From Phycisphaerales bacterium (GTDB lineage Bacteria > Planctomycetota > Phycisphaerae > Phycisphaerales > SM1A02): 64,000 bases of DNA. The position numbers were made by a program, and so were the translations under genes. Under the pieces are notes generated by a model. The model was not told the origin of the DNA. It ran no database searches and was given only the letters and a program-made list of their open reading frames with translations. Below, one piece after another: positions 22,574 through 30,671 of the stretch; the stretch's first letter is position 1, and each line of letters opens with the position of its first letter. The stretch spans positions 1 through 64,000 of the forward strand of contig JAKVBV010000003.1 in NCBI GenBank assembly GCA_022446965.1, in the 5' to 3' direction.

Positions 22574-23023
22574 ATGGACATTCGACTCGGCGACGTACTC
22601 ATTCGACAGGGCGTGATGACCGCCGCGCAGGTGGACCACGTGCTGGTCCAGCAGCGTCGCACCGGCGATCCCTTCGGTGTGCTCTGTGAAAAGCTATACG
22701 ACGTTGATCCGCGTGCCGTGGAACACGCTTGGGGCACGCAGTACGCCACGCTGACCCAGCGGGTGGACCCGGCCACTGAAGCCGTGGATCCTGCAGCGCT
22801 GGGCCTGATCGATCGACGCCAGGCGTGGCAGTTCGGTTGCGTGCCCGTGCGATGGGACGGCGCCGAAGTGATGGTGGTCACCTCTGAAGCGAATCTCGTG
22901 CGGGCGCATCGATTCTGCACCCGCGCCATTGAACACCCGGTCTTTCTCGTGCTCTGTGAGCCCGAAGACCTGCACACGGCGCTGACGCGGTGGTATCCGC
23001 TGCCCGGCGCCGCGGCGGCTTGA
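22574..23023 (+). CDS. Single MshEN/GspE N-terminal domain protein
   Basis: A 149-residue protein consisting of essentially one MshEN (type II secretion ATPase N-terminal) domain. MDIRLGDVLIRQGVMTAAQV resembles the LGxxLxxxGxIxxxQ helix that binds c-di-GMP in MshE. The second half (FGCVPVRWDGAEVMVVTSEAN) corresponds to the usual PL...VAMADP segment. No ATPase domain follows. ATG at 22574 is chosen over an upstream ATG from domain similarity and a GGAG-like sequence. Nucleotide binding is inferred. Confidence 0.8.
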   Translation: MDIRLGDVLIRQGVMTAAQVDHVLVQQRRTGDPFGVLCEKLYDVDPRAVEHAWGTQYATLTQRVDPATEAVDPAALGLIDRRQAWQFGCVPVRWDGAEVMVVTSEANLVRAHRFCTRAIEHPVFLVLCEPEDLHTALTRWYPLPGAAAA

Positions 23024-23082
23024 TCCATACGGAACCCTGCGGCTTCTGGCCGAGGGCCTGCGATTCAGTCAACGCATCAACA

Positions 23083-23109
23083 CACGCCCCGCGGTGATCG
23101 CGGGGCGTG
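23083..23109 (+). terminator. Hairpin after MshEN gene
   Basis: CACGCCCCGCG and CGCGGGGCGTG form a perfect 11-bp stem with a 5-nt loop, 60 nt past the stop. The tail is only TGTT, so it is a probable terminator. Confidence 0.6.
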
Positions 23110-23154
23110 GTGTTGCGTGCGCCTGAGAGCACTTGAGCAGGAGAGCAGTAGACC

Positions 23155-23215
23155 GCAGGCGACGCGTTCGCGTCGCCTGCTTCATTGACATCGGCCGCCC
23201 TTGCGGGCGGCCGAT
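23155..23215. terminator. Two tandem hairpins between MshEN gene and tRNA-Phe
   Basis: The first is GCAGGCGACGCG/CGCGTCGCCTGC (23155-23180), a 12-bp stem with a 2-nt loop. The second is ATCGGCCGCCC/GGGCGGCCGAT (23190-23215), an 11-bp stem with a 4-nt loop, 5 nt past the 3' end of tRNA-Phe on the minus strand. They probably insulate convergent transcripts. Confidence 0.55.
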
Positions 23216-23220
23216 GACAA

Positions 23221-23293
23221 TGGCGAGACCCGGACTTGAACCGGGGACACCGGCATTTTCAATGCCGTGCTCTACCAACTGAGCTACCTCGCC
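23221..23293 (-). tRNA. tRNA-Phe (GAA)
   Basis: A 73-nt cloverleaf on the minus strand. The acceptor GGCGAGG pairs with TCTCGCC (one G-T). The D-arm is AGCTCAGTTGGTAGAGC, the anticodon stem-loop is CGGCA-TTGAAAA-TGCCG with anticodon GAA, and the T-arm contains GGTTCAAGTCC. CCA is not encoded. Confidence 0.95.
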
Positions 23294-23336
23294 GTTGTGT
23301 TGAACGGGTAAGCCTATCCGACAGCCCACGGCACGG

Positions 23337-24128
23337 TCAACGTGTGATGTGATGCACCGGTAGGTTGCCCTGCAGATCGGCTCTGGCATCGGGGAGACAG
23401 GGGAAGCGTGATCGCCAGTCACGGAGTGCCGCAAGATCTACATCAGCGCTGATGACGGCATCATCTTCACCACCCTCGGCGAGCACTTCGCCGTCGTGCG
23501 ACACGATCAATGAGCCACCGGGATAGTCGAGGTTGGGATCACTGCCCGTGCGATTGACAGCGGCCACGATCGCCTGATTCTCGATTGCCCGAGCAATCGC
23601 CAGCGCCCGCCAGTGATGCACCCGACGGGCCGGCCAGGACGCGCCCACAGTGAACACTTCGGCACCGGCAAGGGCTGCCTTGCGGAAGGCCTCGGGAAAG
23701 CGAAGGTCGTAGCACGTGAGGGGGGCGATGCAGGTGTCCGCGACATCGATGATCGTGAGGGCCTCGCCGCCGTCGTACACCTCGTGCTCCTTGCCTACGG
23801 AGAACGGATGCAGCTTGTGAGCGCACCCGAGCAGGGCGCCGTCGGGGGCGAAGATGCCTGCGACATTTCGACCTCGGCCGTTGGACGCTCGCTGGGCCCA
23901 CCCATGCTGCACCCAGCAGCCGGTACGGCGAGCCAGCGTCGACGCCCAGGCCTGCGATCGGTCATCCACGATGGCGTCCAGATCGAAACTGAACCCCGTG
24001 TCGCCCAGTTCCGGCAGCACGATCAGGTCGCCGGGCTGGACCCCGGCGGCATCAACGAGCGCATCGGCCCGGGCCTGTGCGGCGGGCTTGTCTTCCCAAG
24101 GAATGTCGAACTGGACCAGATGCAGCAT
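23337..24128 (-). CDS. Nitrilase-superfamily amidohydrolase (omega-amidase/YafV-like)
   Basis: A 263-residue carbon-nitrogen hydrolase, probably an omega-amidase that deaminates alpha-ketoglutaramate or similar amides. The catalytic triad is visible: Glu in VLPELGDTGFS, Lys in HKLHPFS and Cys in LTCYDLRFPE. WPARRVHHWRALAIARAIEN and GGSLIVSHDGEVLAEG are typical of the YafV/Nit2 branch. ATG at 24128 begins MLHLVQFDIPWEDK; longer frames upstream would run into the tRNA-His gene. It is flanked by two tRNA genes on the same strand. Confidence 0.93.
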   Translation of the reverse strand: MLHLVQFDIPWEDKPAAQARADALVDAAGVQPGDLIVLPELGDTGFSFDLDAIVDDRSQAWASTLARRTGCWVQHGWAQRASNGRGRNVAGIFAPDGALLGCAHKLHPFSVGKEHEVYDGGEALTIIDVADTCIAPLTCYDLRFPEAFRKAALAGAEVFTVGASWPARRVHHWRALAIARAIENQAIVAAVNRTGSDPNLDYPGGSLIVSHDGEVLAEGGEDDAVISADVDLAALRDWRSRFPCLPDARADLQGNLPVHHITR

Positions 24129-24183
24129 GCTCGGGGTCCTTGCGGCCGTTGACTCTGTGTTCAGGGGCCGAAACGGCGGGAAG

Positions 24184-24258
24184 GGCGACCGACGGGACTC
24201 GAACCCGCGACATCCTGGACCACAACCAGGTGCTCTAACCAACTGAGCTACGGTCGCC
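24184..24258 (-). tRNA. tRNA-His (GTG)
   Basis: The acceptor GCGACCG pairs with CGGTCGC, and an extra G(-1):C73 pair is present, as expected for tRNA-His. The anticodon arm is CCTGG-TTGTGGT-CCAGG with anticodon GTG; the T-arm contains GGTTCGAGTCC. CCA is not encoded. Confidence 0.95.
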
Positions 24259-24378
24259 GTAGATCGGGCAGGGTACGGGGCGAATCAACGGGGGTCAACG
24301 CGTCCGTCCATTGTTACAATGTTCCGCTTCCCATGGCCGATAGGCATGAGGCCCATCGACCCACGGAGTCACCCCCTG

Positions 24379-25953
24379 ATGCCGCCCGCCACAACCACCG
24401 ACATCCTCCAGTTCACCACCACGGTGCATGACAATTGCGCTCCGGCCAAGCTCGTCGAAGCAGCCCTGAAGCGAGGCGAAGGCGTCCTTGCCGCCAACGG
24501 CGCTCTCGCCGTCGACACGGGCGAACGGACCGGCCGCAGCCCCAAGGACAAGTTCCTCGAAGACACCCCGGGCGTGCATGACACGATCGATTGGGGTGCG
24601 GTGAACCGTCCGATTTCGCCCGAGAATTTCGCGGCCCTCGAGGCGTTGGCGCATGCCCACCTCGACAAGCAGCCCGAGCTGTTCCGCTTCGACGGTTGGT
24701 GCGGCGCCGACACTCGTCATCGTCTGCAGGTGACGGCGATCACCGAGTTCGCCTGGCACGCCCTGTTCGCTCGCACGTTGTTCATCGACGAAGACGACGC
24801 TCAGGACGCACCCACCGGCTGGACCATCCTCAACGCCGCCACGCTTCGGTTGAGCAATCCTGAGGACTACGGTGTCGACAGCCCCTTGGCGATCGTGCAG
24901 TCGCTCGAGCAGAAGAAGGTGATCATCATCGGCACCGAGTACGCCGGTGAGATGAAGAAGAGCATCTTCTATGCGATGAACTACGACATGCCCGATGTCG
25001 ACGTGTTCCCCATGCACTGTAGTGCGAACGTCGCCGTGGACGACCCGGCCAACGTCGCGTTGTTCTTCGGGCTCTCCGGAACTGGCAAGACCACGCTGTC
25101 GGCCGATCCCGATCGTCCACTGATCGGCGATGACGAGCACGGCTGGTCGGATGACGGCGTGTTCAACTTTGAAGGTGGGTGCTACGCCAAGTGCATCAAG
25201 CTCACCCAAGAGGGTGAGCCGCAGATCTGGAATGCCATCCGCTTCGGTTCGGTGCTTGAGAACACCGACATGTGCCCGGACACGCGAGTGCCCGATTACG
25301 ATTCAGCGCTCAAGACCGAGAACACTCGCGTCACCTATCCCGTGGACTACATCCCCGGGGCGGTCGTGCCGTCGGTGGGGGGGCATCCCAAGAACGTGAT
25401 CTTCCTCACGGCCGATGCGTTCGGTGTGCTGCCTCCGGTGGCCAAGCTCACTCGAGAGCAGGCCATGTACTACTTCGTCAATGGGTACACGTCCAAGCTC
25501 GCGGGGACTGAGGCCGGTGTCACCGAGCCCACGCCCAATTTCAGCCCCTGCTTCGGCGGGCCGTTCCTGCCGCGTCCTGCCATGGTGTACGCCCGCTGGC
25601 TGGCCCAACGCGTGGACGAGCACGACGCCGATGTCTGGTTGCTGAACACCGGTTGGACTGGCGGTCCCTACGGCACGGGTGAGCGGTTCAAACTGCAGTG
25701 GACGCGAGCGTTCGTCACGGCCATCCTCGACGGCTCACTGCGCGAGGCCACCTGGACACCGGACGACGTCTTCGGTCTGTGTACACCCGACGCCTGCGCC
25801 GGCGTGCCGGCCGAGGTGCTCGTGCCGCGGAACACCTGGGCTGACCCGACCGCGTGGGATGCCGCCGCAGCCGACCTCGCCGGTCGATTCCGTGACAATG
25901 CGGGTCGATACGAGCTAGATGCAGACGTGCTCGCGGCAGGCCCACCCGCCTGA
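24379..25953 (+). CDS. pckA: ATP-dependent phosphoenolpyruvate carboxykinase
   Basis: A 524-residue enzyme converting oxaloacetate plus ATP to PEP and CO2, a gluconeogenic entry step (E. coli PckA has 540). RTGRSPKDKF near residue 52, the Mn-binding MHCSANVA, the P-loop GLSGTGKTTLSADP, the kinase-1a-like LIGDDEHGW, and TGWTGGPYGTGERF are all present. ATG at 24379 follows GGAG at 24365-24368; an in-frame ATG at 24346 is possible. TACAAT at 24315-24320 may be the -10 box. A strong terminator follows. Confidence 0.97.
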   Translation: MPPATTTDILQFTTTVHDNCAPAKLVEAALKRGEGVLAANGALAVDTGERTGRSPKDKFLEDTPGVHDTIDWGAVNRPISPENFAALEALAHAHLDKQPELFRFDGWCGADTRHRLQVTAITEFAWHALFARTLFIDEDDAQDAPTGWTILNAATLRLSNPEDYGVDSPLAIVQSLEQKKVIIIGTEYAGEMKKSIFYAMNYDMPDVDVFPMHCSANVAVDDPANVALFFGLSGTGKTTLSADPDRPLIGDDEHGWSDDGVFNFEGGCYAKCIKLTQEGEPQIWNAIRFGSVLENTDMCPDTRVPDYDSALKTENTRVTYPVDYIPGAVVPSVGGHPKNVIFLTADAFGVLPPVAKLTREQAMYYFVNGYTSKLAGTEAGVTEPTPNFSPCFGGPFLPRPAMVYARWLAQRVDEHDADVWLLNTGWTGGPYGTGERFKLQWTRAFVTAILDGSLREATWTPDDVFGLCTPDACAGVPAEVLVPRNTWADPTAWDAAAADLAGRFRDNAGRYELDADVLAAGPPA

Positions 25954-25986
25954 TTCGCGACCAGATCACGCACGATTCACCGGCGA

Positions 25987-26023
25987 TCGCCGCCCGATAA
26001 CGACGGGCGGCGACGCTGTTTTT
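25987..26023 (+). terminator. Intrinsic terminator after pckA
   Basis: CGCCGCCCG (25988-25996) pairs with CGGGCGGCG (26004-26012), extended by one T-A pair. It is followed by a T5 run (26019-26023). It lies 35 nt past the pckA stop. Confidence 0.85.
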
Positions 26024-26180
26024 GCGTCCGTCTGTGCGGATTGCGCCAAATCGACGGCTGATCCGTGAAAGATTCGGCCACACAACTGGACTGTCCTCTA
26101 CGTCCGGTCGATCCCCGCATCGGACCAATGATCACGGCCCAGTTCGGGTCGCCACGAAGTTCCGCGAGGACAGACATACG

Positions 26181-26762
26181 ATGAATCCATTCGACAAGGA
26201 CGTGCTGACCACAGGCGAGGTCGCCAAGATCTGCAATGTCGCCGCCCGAACCGTGAGCAAGTGGTTCGATTCCGGCCAGCTGCAGGGGTACAGGATTCCA
26301 GGTTCCAAGGACCGCCGCATTCCCGTTTCGAGTCTGCAGCAGTTCATGCGAGCCCACGGCATTCCCATGGACGGCTTAATGGCCGGACGGACCCGCGTGC
26401 TGGTGGCCGACACCGACACCACCGTTTGCGACGCACTCGCCGATGTGCTTGGCGATGAAACCGACTACGAAGTGCGATGCTGCAGCAGCGCCTTCTCACT
26501 TGGTCTGGAATGCGAACGCTTCCGTCCTCATGTGTTGCTGCTCGATCTGGGCATGTGTGGCGGTAATCCCACCGACACCATCGCGTCAATCCGAGCCAAT
26601 GACGACCTGCAGGGCACCAAGATCGTGTGCATGGGCCGCACCTTGACCGATGGGCAGGCCGCAGCGCTCGGGCAGGGTGGCTGCGACGGCACGTTGCGCA
26701 AGCCCTTCACGGCTCGCCAGGCCGTCACCTGCATTGGCGACGCCGCCAACGTCGTGTGCTGA
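26181..26762 (+). CDS. Excisionase-type HTH fused to receiver domain
   Basis: A 193-residue regulator. Residues about 9-60 form a MerR/excisionase-like winged HTH: LTTGEVAKICNVAARTVSKW, then GYRIPGSKDRRIPVSSLQQF. Residues about 70-193 form a receiver-like domain: RVLVADTD (acidic pocket), VLLLDLGM (phospho-acceptor Asp), IVCMGRT, and LRKPF (conserved Lys). HTH first and receiver second is the reverse of ordinary response regulators. No histidine kinase is adjacent. ATG at 26181 follows GAGGACAG. The gene stands alone with a terminator on each side. Confidence 0.85.
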   Translation: MNPFDKDVLTTGEVAKICNVAARTVSKWFDSGQLQGYRIPGSKDRRIPVSSLQQFMRAHGIPMDGLMAGRTRVLVADTDTTVCDALADVLGDETDYEVRCCSSAFSLGLECERFRPHVLLLDLGMCGGNPTDTIASIRANDDLQGTKIVCMGRTLTDGQAAALGQGGCDGTLRKPFTARQAVTCIGDAANVVC

Positions 26763-26789
26763 TACACGCCGTCTGCTGAGTTCAACCCC

Positions 26790-26820
26790 ACGCGGGCCCG
26801 TCGATTCGGCGGGCCCGCGT
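26790..26820 (+). terminator. Hairpin after HTH-receiver gene
   Basis: ACGCGGGCCCG (26790-26800) and CGGGCCCGCGT (26810-26820) form an 11-bp stem with a 9-nt loop, 28 nt past the stop. The T-tail is short. Confidence 0.65.
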
Positions 26821-26857
26821 TGCATTCACAGGGGCCCCGCAGGGCTATCCTGTAGCG

Positions 26858-28519
26858 ATGCGCGTGGGGCTGCAGCAATTCGATCCGACCATCGGTGACA
26901 TCGCCGGCAACTCGATGGCCATCGCCAATGCGATTGCCCAGGCTGACGATCTGGACATACTGATGTTTGGAGAGCTCGCCGTGTGCGGCTACCCGCCGCG
27001 GGATCTGCTGCTGCGAGACGGCTTCGCGCATGCATGTCGCCGGGCTGTTGAGCAGCTCGCAGCCGATGTCCCCGACGCACTGCTGGTGGTGGTGGGTACA
27101 CCATGGCCCGTAGACGGTGGTGTGGGCAATGCGTTGGTCGCCTTGCGTGGCGGGCAGGTGGTTGATGTCGCCATCAAGACGCTGCTGCCGGCCTACGACG
27201 TGTTCGATGAAGACCGCTACTTCACACCAGGCACGACATCCACGTGTGTGGACCATGCCGGCCATCGCATCGGCCTGCTGGTGTGCGAAGACTGCTGGCA
27301 GGGCGGCGATGTGGACGCCGATCCATATCCCACCGATCCCGTAGCTGATGTCGTAGCGAATGGGGCCAATGTGCTCGCGGTGGCTTCGGCCAGTCCGTTC
27401 ATCGTGGGCAAGCACGAACGGCAGTGCCGGCGGCTCGCGGACATCGCACGGACGCACGGTGTGACCGTGTGCGCGGTCAATCAGGCTGGAGCCAACGACG
27501 ATCTCATCTTCGACGGCGACGCCGTGGTGATGTCACCATCCGGCGAGGTGATCGGGCTGCGTGAGCCCTTTGCATCGACCGAGCGTCTCGATGTTGATCT
27601 GGCTTCGCCGCACCCGATGGCTCAGCCGCCGCACGACGCCGACGCCCGCCGCGTGCATGCACTGTGTACGGCGATCGAAGGGTATGTGCGCAAGACTGGC
27701 GCCGAGCACGTGTGGGTCGGACTCAGCGGCGGCATCGATTCGGCCGTGGTCACCGCCCTCGCCGTGTCGGCGATGGGACCAGCTGCGGTGCGGTGCATCA
27801 CGATGCCTGCGCGGTACACCGGATCAGACACGCTCGGTGATGCGCAGGCCATGGCTTCGACCTTGGGCATCGACCTGGAGACGATTGCACTGGAGCCCCT
27901 GCACAGTGCCGTGCGCACGGCATTGGGTGAGGGCGTGATCGATGGCGACCTGGCTGATCAGAACGTGCAGGCGCGGCTGCGTGGCCTGCTGCTGATGGCG
28001 CGATCAAATGCCCAGGGCGGCCTGGTGCTGGCCACGGGCAACAAGTCGGAACTGGCCGTGGGCTACGCCACGCTCTACGGAGACATGAATGGCGCCTTGT
28101 GCCCGCTTGGTGACGTGCTCAAGACCGACGTCGTGGCCATGGCGCGGTGGATCAATGTCAACGCAAATGCCCTCGGTCTGCCCTCGGAACCCATTCCGGA
28201 ATCGATTATCGAACGGCCACCCACGGCGGAACTTCGTCCCGATCAACTTGATGAAGACTCCCTGCCGCCGTACGTCGTGCTTGATGGCATCGTGCGCGGT
28301 GTGGTGGAACATGAACACGATGATGCGACGATCGCCGCAACGCTCGATGTGGACGAGGCGCTCGTCGGCACATGGCGGTCCGCCATCGACCGGGCGCAAT
28401 TCAAACGCAATCAAGCGAGCGTGATTCCCAAGGTGTCGGCTCGTGCGTTTGGTCGTGGACGCCCATGGCCGATCGTGGCCCGACCCACTGGGGCTCCTGC
28501 ACCCGAGGTGGTGGACTGA
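26858..28519 (+). CDS. nadE: Glutamine-dependent NAD+ synthetase
   Basis: A 553-residue two-domain enzyme amidating deamido-NAD+ to NAD+ with glutamine-derived ammonia. The N-terminal nitrilase-type glutaminase has Glu in MFGELAVCGYPPRDLL, Lys in IKTLLPAYDVFDEDRYF and Cys in LLVCEDCW. The C-terminal synthetase has the PP-loop VGLSGGIDSAVVTAL near residue 290 and ATGNKSELAVGYATLYGDM. Length is standard for the fused bacterial form. Its stop overlaps mutL by one base (TGATG), so the two are likely coupled. Confidence 0.97.
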   Translation: MRVGLQQFDPTIGDIAGNSMAIANAIAQADDLDILMFGELAVCGYPPRDLLLRDGFAHACRRAVEQLAADVPDALLVVVGTPWPVDGGVGNALVALRGGQVVDVAIKTLLPAYDVFDEDRYFTPGTTSTCVDHAGHRIGLLVCEDCWQGGDVDADPYPTDPVADVVANGANVLAVASASPFIVGKHERQCRRLADIARTHGVTVCAVNQAGANDDLIFDGDAVVMSPSGEVIGLREPFASTERLDVDLASPHPMAQPPHDADARRVHALCTAIEGYVRKTGAEHVWVGLSGGIDSAVVTALAVSAMGPAAVRCITMPARYTGSDTLGDAQAMASTLGIDLETIALEPLHSAVRTALGEGVIDGDLADQNVQARLRGLLLMARSNAQGGLVLATGNKSELAVGYATLYGDMNGALCPLGDVLKTDVVAMARWINVNANALGLPSEPIPESIIERPPTAELRPDQLDEDSLPPYVVLDGIVRGVVEHEHDDATIAATLDVDEALVGTWRSAIDRAQFKRNQASVIPKVSARAFGRGRPWPIVARPTGAPAPEVVD

Positions 28520-30234
28520 TGCCCATTCGCATGCTGCCCATGCACGTGGTCAATCAGATCGCCGCCGGCGAAGTGGTGGAGCGACCGGCGAGCGTGGTGA
28601 AGGAGCTCATCGAGAATGCCCTCGACGCCGGCGCCACGCATGTCACCGTGGACCTCATGGATGGGGGGCTCGAATCGATCCGGGTGCGTGATGACGGCGA
28701 CGGCATCGTGTCCGATGAACTGCCGTTGGCGATCGCGCCCCACGCCACGAGCAAGGTGGAAACGGCGGAAGACCTCGACGGCATCGCCACCATGGGCTTC
28801 CGCGGCGAGGCGCTGGCCTCCATCGGCAGCGTGAGTCGGTTGGAAGTCGTGTCGCGCCCGCGTGACGCTGCAGCTGGTGCCAAGATCGTGGCCGACCATG
28901 GCGACATCGGGTCGGTCGAAGCCGCTGCGTCGCCTCCGGGGACGTGCATGACGGTGGGGCGGCTCTTCGCCCGCGTGCCGGCACGCCGCAAGTTTCTTCG
29001 CACACCCCGCGCCGAAACGGGTCGCGTGCGGCGAGTGATCCGCGATCTGGCTGCGGCCCATCCTGGTGTGCACTTCGTGATGACCAGCGACGGTGTGACA
29101 CGGCTTGAATTGCCCGCGCATCGCACGTTGCGTGACCGACTCGTGGCGATCCTCGGCCGCGAGCTGGCCGACAGCCTGATCGAGATCGAGGCGGTGCGAG
29201 ACGGCGTGTCGGTGACCGGAGTTGTGGGCACCCCCGAGACGGCCCGTCCCGCCTCGACGCATCAGATCATCTGCCTGAATGGTCGTCCCATCGCGGATCG
29301 CGCCATCAAGCAGGCATTGCGTGAGGCCTACCGTGGGTTGATCGAACCATCGCGGCATCCGGTGGCAGCGCTGTTCATCGGCGTGGATCCCAGCCGGGTG
29401 GATGTGAATGTGCATCCAGCCAAGACTGAAGTGCGGCTGCGGGATGAGCGGCTGATCTTCGTCGTGATCCGAGACGCGGCGCGCGAGGCGCTCAAGCAGC
29501 ACGATCTGGTGCCGACGATGCCGTTGCCCGAAGTGACCATGTCGCCGCAGCCTCGCCAGCTGTTCGGTTCAGGATTGACCGCGACCGAGCGCAGCGTGGC
29601 ACCCACGCCGCCGCCCCAGACAAGTCACGTGGCGTCGGTGCCGGTGGACGGCGTCCGTCCTGAAGTGCGGTGGATGCAGGTGCACGACATGTGGCTGCTG
29701 GTGGAAGACGAACACGGCGTGGTCGTGGTCGATCAGCACGCACTGCACGAGCGAGTGCTGTTTGAACAGGTGTTGGAGCGCATCGGCGAGTCACCATTGC
29801 CGGCGCAGCAGCTGATGGTGCCCGTGGCGGTGGATGTGAATAGCGACGCCGCCGAAGTCGTGACCGCCCTCACGCCACTGGCCCGTCGACTGGGGCTGGA
29901 TATTGCGCCGCTGGGGCCGTCCACGCTGGCTGTGCACGCGGCGCCCGTGTTGCTGGTGGAACGACGGGTGGACATCGCCTCCTTCGTGGAGGATCTCGTT
30001 GATCGAGCGGTCGCAATGCAGGGCGCCGATGATGAGACTGCCCTGCGAGATGTCGTCGACATGATGGCCTGCAAGGCCGCGGTCAAAGCTGGCGACCGAT
30101 TGAGCGATCGGGAGATTCGCGATCTGCTCGAGCAGCGTGAAGCCATCGAGCGATCGACGAACTGCCCACATGGTCGACCAACCTCAATGCGCTTGACCCT
30201 CGACGATCTTGAGCGCCACTTCGGTCGCAGTTGA
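28519..30234 (+). CDS. mutL: DNA mismatch repair protein MutL with endonuclease motifs
   Basis: A 571-residue mismatch-repair ATPase linking MutS recognition to strand removal. GHKL motifs are QIAAGEVVERPASVVKELIE, DAGATHV, RDDGDGI, ATSKVET and GFRGEALASIGSV. The C-terminal domain carries the metal-binding endonuclease motif DQHALHERVLFE (DQHAxxExxxxE). It also has ACKAAVKAG and the CPHGRPTS motif, so it should nick DNA as in organisms lacking MutH. ATG at 28519 overlaps the nadE stop. Confidence 0.97.
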   Translation: MPIRMLPMHVVNQIAAGEVVERPASVVKELIENALDAGATHVTVDLMDGGLESIRVRDDGDGIVSDELPLAIAPHATSKVETAEDLDGIATMGFRGEALASIGSVSRLEVVSRPRDAAAGAKIVADHGDIGSVEAAASPPGTCMTVGRLFARVPARRKFLRTPRAETGRVRRVIRDLAAAHPGVHFVMTSDGVTRLELPAHRTLRDRLVAILGRELADSLIEIEAVRDGVSVTGVVGTPETARPASTHQIICLNGRPIADRAIKQALREAYRGLIEPSRHPVAALFIGVDPSRVDVNVHPAKTEVRLRDERLIFVVIRDAAREALKQHDLVPTMPLPEVTMSPQPRQLFGSGLTATERSVAPTPPPQTSHVASVPVDGVRPEVRWMQVHDMWLLVEDEHGVVVVDQHALHERVLFEQVLERIGESPLPAQQLMVPVAVDVNSDAAEVVTALTPLARRLGLDIAPLGPSTLAVHAAPVLLVERRVDIASFVEDLVDRAVAMQGADDETALRDVVDMMACKAAVKAGDRLSDREIRDLLEQREAIERSTNCPHGRPTSMRLTLDDLERHFGRS

Positions 30235-30394
30235 TCTGATCAGGGATCACACGGATCCACCGTTGGGTCGCCGGTCAGATCACACGCCCCCCCCCGTCCG
30301 CAAGAATCGCCAGCAGATCAGCTACGAGCGGGGGCGTCAGTTATGAGCAGTGATCGCATCAAGGGGCCTCCGGGGACCTCCAGTCATACGACCA

Positions 30395-30416
30395 AAGCCG
30401 ACTTCAGGTCGGACTT
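30395..30416 (-). terminator. Weak hairpin after moaD
   Basis: CCGAC/GTCGG with an outer AAG/CTT extension and one bulge, just past the moaD stop. On the minus strand it is followed by TTTGG. The rest of the gap 30235-30422 shows only a C9 tract and a TGATCTGA/TCAGATCA inverted repeat. Confidence 0.4.
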
Positions 30417-30422
30417 CTTCGC

Positions 30423-30671
30423 TCAACCACCGCTGACGGGCGGAATGAGCACCAGCTGCATGCCGTCATGCACGGCTGCATCGGGGGCCAGGTAGGCGGT
30501 GTCGGTGGCCAGCGCGACGGCGCCGCCCAGGTCGGTGATCGCGGGGATCTGTGTCTGCAGCTGGTCCAGCACCGCGGCTGCGGTGGGGGCGCACATGATC
30601 GTCACGCCCATGTCGCCCAATGGCTCGCGTAGCTGGCCGATCCCACGGACAGTGAGGGTGACTTCGATCAT
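30423..30671 (-). CDS. moaD: MoaD/ThiS-family sulfur carrier
   Basis: An 82-residue ubiquitin-like protein ending VLIPPVSGG, the Gly-Gly terminus that is adenylated and thiocarboxylated to donate sulfur to molybdopterin. MIEVTLTVRGIGQLRE is the first beta strand. ATG at 30671 overlaps the moeA stop (ATGA), supporting a molybdenum-cofactor role rather than thiamine. It is the last gene of the riboswitch-led operon. Confidence 0.9.
   Translation of the reverse strand: MIEVTLTVRGIGQLREPLGDMGVTIMCAPTAAAVLDQLQTQIPAITDLGGAVALATDTAYLAPDAAVHDGMQLVLIPPVSGG

Noticed and set aside
26024-26180. Possible riboswitch before the HTH-receiver gene
   Set aside because: The leader contains no conserved motif of a known riboswitch class; only a terminator of pckA and a normal leader are supported.
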